The notes below the pieces were generated by a model that was given only the letters and a program-made list of their open reading frames with translations, was not told the DNA's origin and made no database searches. A stretch of DNA of 64,000 bases from Lentisphaera profundi (GTDB lineage Bacteria > Verrucomicrobiota > Lentisphaeria > Lentisphaerales > Lentisphaeraceae): assembly GCF_028728065.1 (NCBI RefSeq), contig NZ_CP117811.1, positions 806,001 to 870,000 on the forward strand, in the 5' to 3' direction. The position numbers were made by a program, and so were the translations under genes. This document shows, in pieces, positions 58,736 to 64,000 of the stretch (the stretch's first letter is position 1; each line of letters begins with the position of its first letter).

Positions 58736-58842
58736 GAATCTCGAAAAATGCCAAAGAAAATAATATTGACGACGTACCGGTCGCAATGATCCCCGTCATG
58801 ATCAAAACCTTCTTCAGCAAGTGGTCAACGCTATTGCCGTGA
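58700..58842. repeat. 143-base direct repeat, right copy
   Basis: It begins in the last 12 codons of the DJ-1-like gene and ends in a short frame that may be part of the broken DUF2357/DUF524-type gene. See the left copy at 56993-57135. Confidence 0.85.
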
Positions 58843-59058
58843 TTTATGAAATTAAGCGAAAAAGAATGTCGTGACCCCGTTTTTTAATTTATAGAACACT
58901 TTGTTCACAAATCGTTCGCAGTCGAAACTTTCCTAGCAGAGGGCAATAATAGTCTGACCATGAAGCTTAAGCAGGGCAAAGAACTGCAAATAGCGGGGCG
59001 CTATAATAAAAGGGGGCGCGACTTAAATATACGTTTCTCCTTTAATCGTACTTTTAGT

Positions 59059-60921
59059 CGGATATTCTTTGACTGAAACGAACTTAACCTGTTTAATTGC
59101 AATGATTTAAGTTCTGTTCAAAATAAAAAAATACTGGCTACTTGAGTTTCACCCCTAGTAGATTCAGAATTTTTTGCTGTTCTTCATCGGGTTGAGAGAC
59201 CTCTTTTTTGACAACAACGCCGTCAATTAAGTTCTCAGTTATACGTATAGATTTTAAGCGCTCAACGACATGCTGGAAAGTCCAGCGCTTTTCTTTGTAC
59301 TTTCCGTCTTCGTCAAATAGTAGCTTTAGTAATTGCGTCGCATTCCACTGTATGTAATACGCTAAGGTAGAAAGAAAAATGTGTGACTTTAAGCGCTCAT
59401 CGGTTTTGTGGTGCATTGGCCGCAACTCAAGAGAAACGGTCTTTAGGTTTCTGAAGGCCTGTTCGACTTTTTGTAAGTCTCTATAAGCTAATACCGTCTC
59501 ATCTTTACCGATATTTTCTTTGGGCGCGTCAGTTCGAATTATGTAACAGCCGTCGAATTTTTCTTCTTGCTTCACTTTTTCTTCATTAAGCGACCAGGTT
59601 AATTTCCCATTATCGTCCACATCCCATTGGAAAAACTTCTCCACTTTACAGCGCTCAAATAAACGGCCTACACTGGCCGCCACTCTCACGCGTTGACGCT
59701 TCTGTTTTACGCTGGACTTCTGAGTTAATTCCTTCTCTATTTTAGCGATAAGAGCTCGTCTAGTTGCATTCTCATCCCTCATTGTATTTTCATTTTTGCA
59801 CAGCATGTAGCGTATATTCTTGTTGTCGTCATCCATTACTTCGAGGATACTCCTGGAGTCAAACAACTCCATTTGGATATTATCTTTTTCGTGCAAAGTT
59901 TTAATTTGAGAATGAGTTAGAGCCGTGATGGTGCTGTAATCAATTTCATTAACTTCAGCAATTCTTTTCGGGGTGAGCATGCCTCGATCTCCTGTGAAGA
60001 TGAGGTTTTTAAGCCCATACTTCTCGGAAAGCTTTTTCACCTCGCCCAATACTGTAGTCTGATCTGAGGTAGAACCCTTAAATATCTCTACGCCAACGGG
60101 GCAGCCTTTTTTGTCGGTGAGCAGGCCGATGGCAATCTGTTTGTAGCCTACCTTGCCACCCTTAGGTTTTCCAAATGCGACTAAATCTGAATCTTCATAT
60201 TTGCCTTCGAACCATGTATTTGTCATGTCGTATAGAACCATACAGCCGTCTTCTAGGTGTTTTTTTGAAAGCTTGCGTTCGATCTTATCTTTTCGCTCGA
60301 GTAGCTCATCCATGGGCTTGTAGCAATGGGCTTCAACATCTGGACGAACTCCGAGTTCATGCCCGGCGAGAGCCCAAAGAAATGTATCTTGGTACATGTT
60401 CGTTAGACTGAGTTTACTGCCTTGATAAACCAGACGCCCCACAATCATCGCCAAAACATCCTCTCGGCACTGAGTTTTTTGAGAGAAAATCATTTTATCG
60501 AGCCCGAGATTCTTAGCGAGCTCCATGAAGACGTAGCTCGCACCAAATTCATAGCTGCGCCCGTGCCGTAAGTCCTCCAGGTTAAAATCACCTTTCTTGC
60601 CCTTGAGACTATTCTTTAGAGCCAATAATTGAGCTGGGGGTAACTTCGAAACATTACTGAGCGTGCGATGCTTGATCTTTCCGTCTTCACGAAAAGTCTC
60701 ACGAACGAGATGGCTCACATAGATTTTTCCGTTGCGCTTAGATTTTATGGTCTCGAGATACATACTGGCTACTCTTTTTAGGATTATTTTTGATAAAATA
60801 AATGTAAAAACATAAAAATCAATATGAAATAATTATATTTTACTGGCTACACTTTTTAATCAAAATAAGCACAAGTCTATATGGGTGAGGTGCTTGCGCT
60901 AAAAAACCAAAAGAATATCCG
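59059..60921 (-). mobile_element. IS1634-type insertion sequence, copy 2
   Basis: The 1863-base element has the same ends as copy 1. It is flanked by a perfect six-base target duplication TTTAGT (59053-59058 and 60922-60927). It sits inside the DUF2357/DUF524-type gene in reverse orientation. Four base differences from copy 1 are visible, pointing to a recent duplication. Confidence 0.95.
59138..60763 (-). CDS. IS1634-family DDE transposase, copy 2
   Basis: The 541-residue protein is identical to copy 1 except for His in AGHELG, caused by G at 60361 where copy 1 has A at 39748. All motifs given for copy 1 are present, so both copies look intact and possibly active. Confidence 0.95.
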   Translation of the reverse strand: MYLETIKSKRNGKIYVSHLVRETFREDGKIKHRTLSNVSKLPPAQLLALKNSLKGKKGDFNLEDLRHGRSYEFGASYVFMELAKNLGLDKMIFSQKTQCREDVLAMIVGRLVYQGSKLSLTNMYQDTFLWALAGHELGVRPDVEAHCYKPMDELLERKDKIERKLSKKHLEDGCMVLYDMTNTWFEGKYEDSDLVAFGKPKGGKVGYKQIAIGLLTDKKGCPVGVEIFKGSTSDQTTVLGEVKKLSEKYGLKNLIFTGDRGMLTPKRIAEVNEIDYSTITALTHSQIKTLHEKDNIQMELFDSRSILEVMDDDNKNIRYMLCKNENTMRDENATRRALIAKIEKELTQKSSVKQKRQRVRVAASVGRLFERCKVEKFFQWDVDDNGKLTWSLNEEKVKQEEKFDGCYIIRTDAPKENIGKDETVLAYRDLQKVEQAFRNLKTVSLELRPMHHKTDERLKSHIFLSTLAYYIQWNATQLLKLLFDEDGKYKEKRWTFQHVVERLKSIRITENLIDGVVVKKEVSQPDEEQQKILNLLGVKLK

Positions 60922-61596
60922 TTTAGTGGCGCTCAGTCTTACCCACATGGGGGATCATGGACGAAGCAGATGCGCCCCGATTATACCCTGAGTTTATGGC
61001 CGCAGGGTTTAAATGAAAATAAGAATGATCGTGGCGAACAAGAGGCGGAAATTCAGGAATTGATTTCACATATTCATTTTGATGCCAAATATAAGGTAGG
61101 TTTTCTTAAGGAAGTCTTTGCGGCAAGTCATGATGAAGAAGCTGACTTAAATCAAGAAAAACAAGAGCAGCGTGAAAGCACTTACAAGCGGGCCGACTTA
61201 CTCAAAATGCATGCCTACCGCGATGCTATTCGTAGAACGGCAGGTGCCTACATTCTTTACCCAGGTACAGATGAGAGCAAGCCAATGCAAGGTTACCATG
61301 AGTTATTGCCAGGACTTGGAGCCTTTCCACTTCGTCCTCAAGGTGATGATGGTACTCCGGCAATTCAAAAGTTCCTTGGTGAAGTCATTGATCATGTGAG
61401 TAATCGCGCGAGTCAGTATGAACGAAAATCCTATCACACCTATAATGTGCACAAGGATGAGCCGGGTAATGAGCTACGAGAAAGCTCTAGTGAACTCGTG
61501 GAATATTACTGTAAGCAAGATAAGAAAAATAAACTTGAGCGTATTATACCTTTGCTAGAAAGTTTAGATCAGCTCATGCTAGGGGATATTTGCTAG

Positions 61597-61842
61597 GAGA
61601 TGAACGCTGCGTGGAAAGACCGGTCGTAAACTCACTGAAAGAATATTTCCCTCAACGATTATTAATTGAGGTACAGAAATGATTTTATATATAAAGAAAT
61701 TTTAGAAATGACGGATTATTTCACGTTTGACTTATTTTATTGGAAGTGGAATAGCGCAGTATTCCCAATGAGTCGCCTCTTGGTCGATACTGAACACTTT
61801 GAAGATGAAACCGAGTGATTCATGAAAGACCGAGCTAATAAA
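61597..61842. other. intergenic stretch with one tiny frame
   Basis: A 36-codon frame at 61708-61818 on the plus strand (MTDYFTFDLFYWKWNSAVFP at its start) could be a gene fragment, but it has no clear ribosome binding site and no family I recognise. Nothing else is seen. Confidence 0.3.
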
Positions 61843-61870
61843 AAAGGACTTATATTTCGATAAGTCCTTT
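61843..61870 (-). terminator. intrinsic terminator after tRNA-Arg
   Basis: AAAGGACTTAT and ATAAGTCCTTT form an 11-base-pair stem with a six-base loop. Read on the minus strand it is followed by TTTATT, in the right place to end the tRNA transcript. Confidence 0.8.
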
Positions 61871-61880
61871 ATCATCAAAG

Positions 61881-61954
61881 TACACCCGAGCAGATTCGAA
61901 CTGCTGACCTACGGCTTCGGAGACCGTCGCTCTATCCAGCTGAGCTACGGGTGC
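61881..61954 (-). tRNA. tRNA-Arg (CCG)
   Basis: On the minus strand the acceptor GCACCCG pairs with CGGGTGT. The D-arm GCTCAGCTGGATAGAGC, the anticodon loop CTCCGAA (anticodon CCG) and the T-loop TTCGAAT are normal. CCA is not encoded. A terminator follows. Confidence 0.96.
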
Positions 61955-62068
61955 ATTTTGTATTTATTCTAGGACTTCGATAAAAGAGGTCTTCGAATTA
62001 TGTCTTGAAGGTAATGCTAGCTAAAGAGCTTTCAATTACTCAATACTGATATAAAGCAAAAGAGTGTT

Positions 62069-63238
62069 TTATTTGTCTGCAGGGGGTACTTCTAAACTTA
62101 CTTGGGCAGCTCGATATTCGTCAATGGTTTCAATAAGGAATTCGTCTGTAAGAGCTTTGGTATAGGAGCCATTCTCAAAAGTTTTCATTGAGCCGATACC
62201 ATCCATCAGTACAAAGCGGATTTGACCTGAGCGAACTTTTTTGTCGGTGTACATTTTTTCGACGAGTTTGGCAGTGGTGATTTCTTCTGGTACAATCGTA
62301 GGAAGGCCACATAAGGCAATGAGGGCATCAATGCGTTGGTGTTCTTCATCACTGATGAGTTCGAGCTTGTTAGCGAGCAGCGCTTGGATAGAAAGGCCTA
62401 CGGCAACGCATTCGCCATGGAGCAGTTGGTATTCAAAGAGAGTTTCCATTGCGCGGCCTGCAGTATGACCGAGATTAAGAATCTGACGTAAGTTGGCTTC
62501 TTTTTCATCGCGGCTAACCACATCATATTTGATGCGACAGTTAGCTTCAGCAATGAATTCACAGGCTTCGGCATCGAGCTTCGCGTCTTTGGTAGAAGCA
62601 ATGCGGGTAATATTTTCTTCTAACCAAGTGAAAAATGCGGAGTCAGCAAGGCAGGCATGCTTAATCGTCTCGGCAAGGCCTGCACGGACTTCACGATCTG
62701 GAAGTGTGCTCCAAGTAGCGATATCAATATAGACTTTTTGTGGCTGATTAAAGAGGCCAATGAGATTGGTTGCATGGGGAGTATCAACGGCGGTTTTTCC
62801 ACCTACGGAAGCATCCGCAGCCGAGAGCAGGGTGGTGGAATAATTGATGAAGGGAATACCACGACCGAAAGTTCCGGCAAGGTAACCGGCTAAGTCAGAG
62901 ACAACGCCGCCACCGAGTGCAATGATTGCGGAATCACGTCCGAAGCCCTTGTCGAGCATTTCGTCTTCAATGCGAATTTTAGTTTCACGAGTTTTTGAGT
63001 GTTCGCCCGCAGGCATATCAAAAAGTTCGATATTGAAGCCTTCTTCTTTGATGGCAAGGATGACATTGCTCGCATAGAGGGGGAGGACATTTGAGTCGGT
63101 AATGAGTGCGAGTTTATTGGCTTTTGGAAAGAGGCCATTTTTCAAATCATTGATGAGAGTAGAAAAGAGATTGAAGCCGATTTCGATGTCATAGGAATCA
63201 TCAACGGTTTTCTTGAGGGGTACGTGAAAAGTAGCCAT
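62069..63238 (-). CDS. aroB: 3-dehydroquinate synthase
   Basis: The 389-residue protein converts DAHP to 3-dehydroquinate, step two of the shikimate pathway, using NAD and a divalent metal. Landmarks are ALITDSNVLPLY, PAGEHSKTRETKIRIEDEML, ALGGGVVSDLAGYLAGTFGRG, TTLLSAADASVGGKTAVD, GLAETIKHACL, the metal-ligand region LNLGHTAGRAME and LLHGECVAVG. The start ATG is at 63238. No other aro gene is adjacent. Confidence 0.96.
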   Translation of the reverse strand: MATFHVPLKKTVDDSYDIEIGFNLFSTLINDLKNGLFPKANKLALITDSNVLPLYASNVILAIKEEGFNIELFDMPAGEHSKTRETKIRIEDEMLDKGFGRDSAIIALGGGVVSDLAGYLAGTFGRGIPFINYSTTLLSAADASVGGKTAVDTPHATNLIGLFNQPQKVYIDIATWSTLPDREVRAGLAETIKHACLADSAFFTWLEENITRIASTKDAKLDAEACEFIAEANCRIKYDVVSRDEKEANLRQILNLGHTAGRAMETLFEYQLLHGECVAVGLSIQALLANKLELISDEEHQRIDALIALCGLPTIVPEEITTAKLVEKMYTDKKVRSGQIRFVLMDGIGSMKTFENGSYTKALTDEFLIETIDEYRAAQVSLEVPPADK

Positions 63239-63378
63239 GGTTTAGTGCTCCGAAATTTATTTGCCTTAAGTAAGACAATATGGCTATTTTTTCAAGTGTT
63301 AGAGGATTAAGGAGCGGGACTTTACTTGATGAAATTTACGGTGGAGCCATATTATCTAAATAATTAAAGGGAGAAGAA

Positions 63379-63576
63379 ATGAAGTGTCCACATTGTGAGA
63401 GCCAGAAGTTAGCTCACCTAACGCCTATTACTGATAGTAAAAACGTTACAAAATTTTATCATGCTTTTTGTGAATCCTGTGAGCAGGAAGTTCGCATTGA
63501 TTTGGATGGAAGTGTGAAGAAAGAAGTTGAGCACGATAAGACTTGGTTAGATGACCTCAGTAAGATCATTGAGTAA
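63379..63576 (+). CDS. small zinc-ribbon protein
   Basis: The 65-residue protein has two Cys pairs, CPHC near residue 3 and CESC near residue 31, spaced as a single zinc ribbon, followed by an acidic tail (DKTWLDDLSKIIE). AAAGGGAGAAG precedes ATG 63379. The function is unknown; small zinc ribbons often bind nucleic acid or partner proteins. It is divergent from aroB. Confidence 0.75.
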   Translation: MKCPHCESQKLAHLTPITDSKNVTKFYHAFCESCEQEVRIDLDGSVKKEVEHDKTWLDDLSKIIE

Positions 63577-63608
63577 ATAGATTTAGGATTATAATCCTCA
63601 GCTAAAAA

Positions 63609-64000
63609 GCTGCTTCGCAGAGTTAAGCGAGCGGTTACCTTTTTTAGTATGGCTCCGAGGGCTCCTCGGCCACCGGAGGTATTTATACAGCTGCTTCGCA
63701 GAGTTAAGCGAGCGGTTACCTTTTTTAGTAGGGCCCCGAGGGCTCCTCGGCCACCGGAGGTATTTATACTGCTGCTTCGCAGATGAATATGCTGCTTCGC
63801 AGATGAGAGGACTCCGTCCCTTCAAACTCCCCTGCCAGATACTGCCGTATGGGCAAATGCTTTTTATCCGCCTGTCTGGCAAGACCCTGGACCAGGCGGA
63901 TATTGTGCTTCGCACAGTTAATGAGCTGCTTCGCAGAGTTAACGAGCTGCTAGCTTTTTTAGTATGGCTCCGAGGGCTCCTCGGCCACCGGAGGTATTTA
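63609..64000. repeat. 81-base-period repeat array at the window end
   Basis: A unit of about 79 bases starts at 63609 and again at 63690, and a shortened version starts at 63925 and runs off the window. It opens GCTGCTTCGCAGAGTTAA and ends CCGGAGGTATTTATA. Inside is the inverted repeat CCGAGGGCTCCTCGG. Between the second and third copies are short CTGCTTCGCAGATGA words and a degenerate inverted repeat built on CCGCCTG. No gene is evident. Confidence 0.88.

Larger units (their letters stand above)
58888..61596 (+). pseudogene. DUF2357/DUF524-type nuclease gene, broken by IS copy 2
   Basis: The left part (58888-59058) reads EHFVHKSFAVETFLAEGNN and ends RFSFNRTFS. The right part, after the IS (60928-61596), continues in the same frame with GAQSYPHGGSWTKQMRPDYT and then FDAKYKV, KRADLLKMHAYRDAI and AYILYPGTDESKP. 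These match my recollection of the DUF2357/DUF524 proteins, a PD-(D/E)xK nuclease family found with McrB-type GTPases in type IV restriction. Removing the IS and one six-base duplication rejoins the frame exactly. An upstream stop at 58885 and an earlier piece in another frame (DQNLLQQVVNAIAVIYE) show further decay. No mcrB-like partner is in the window. Confidence 0.7.

Noticed and set aside
38446-60921. Composite transposon bounded by the two IS1634-type copies
   Set aside because: Each copy has its own target-site flanks and the interior contains core genes such as uvrB, so independent insertions explain it better.
62241-62893. Plus-strand frames opposite aroB
   Set aside because: They are antisense to a fully conserved enzyme and have no family resemblance.
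63598-63915. 105-codon frame on the minus strand
   Set aside because: It is a translation of the 81-base repeat units.

Overview
The window reads as chromosomal DNA of an AT-rich, Gram-negative-type bacterium, most likely from the PVC superphylum and probably Lentisphaerae. The basis is mixed. The sequence shows a complete rRNA operon, lipoprotein signals, a TolC-like outer-membrane protein, several DUF1559-style prepilin-like proteins and a sigma factor coupled to a Ser/Thr kinase. The phylum itself is inferred from the style of the 16S and of these families, not from a database search.

Layout. 1-10.8 kb: a clipped small membrane protein, murJ and a GSCFA protein on the minus strand, then hisC, a small unknown, two RibBA-like genes and mfd on the plus strand, and a solute-binding lipoprotein convergent with mfd. 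10.9-17.1 kb: a tightly overlapping four-gene cluster (TackOD1 zinc-ribbon protein, TolC-like lipoprotein, HlyD-like adaptor, membrane glycosyltransferase 2) that looks like a glycan synthesis and export machine. 17.1-24.6 kb, minus strand: a Vms1/VLRF1-like protein, a HisA of the eukaryotic His6 type, a membrane histidine kinase, mutM, a DUF4136 lipoprotein, an SUMF1-like protein, nth and tsaD, many overlapping by 1-29 bases. 24.8-31.3 kb: a coiled-coil/TPR protein, gltA, a truncated haemoglobin, an SBF-like transporter and a Cu/Zn permease with a C-terminal HMA domain.

31.3-37.2 kb: rRNA operon 16S - tRNA-Ala(TGC) - tRNA-Ile(GAT) - 23S - 5S, with long complementary processing stems and a strong terminator. 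37.3-49.6 kb: a YHYH protein, an IS1634-type element, a sigma factor/Ser-Thr kinase pair, envelope proteins, an SDR protein, a lipoprotein, uvrB and a DUF3293 protein.

49.6-61.9 kb is an accessory, repeat-rich island. It holds dense GC-rich inverted-repeat modules, two prepilin-like proteins, a secreted caspase-like protease, an IS30 element, a gene fragment with GQV repeats, a divergent marR / DJ-1 pair flanked by 143-base direct repeats, and a DUF2357/DUF524-type (McrBC-associated) nuclease gene broken by the second IS1634 copy. 61.9-64 kb returns to conserved genes (tRNA-Arg, aroB, a small zinc ribbon) and ends in another repeat array.

The strongest candidates for undescribed biology are the TackOD1/TolC/HlyD/GT2 cluster, the two-gene RibBA-like pair in which one partner has lost all recognisable catalytic residues, the neighbouring eukaryote-like VLRF1 and HisA genes, and the repeat grammar of the 50-57 kb island.
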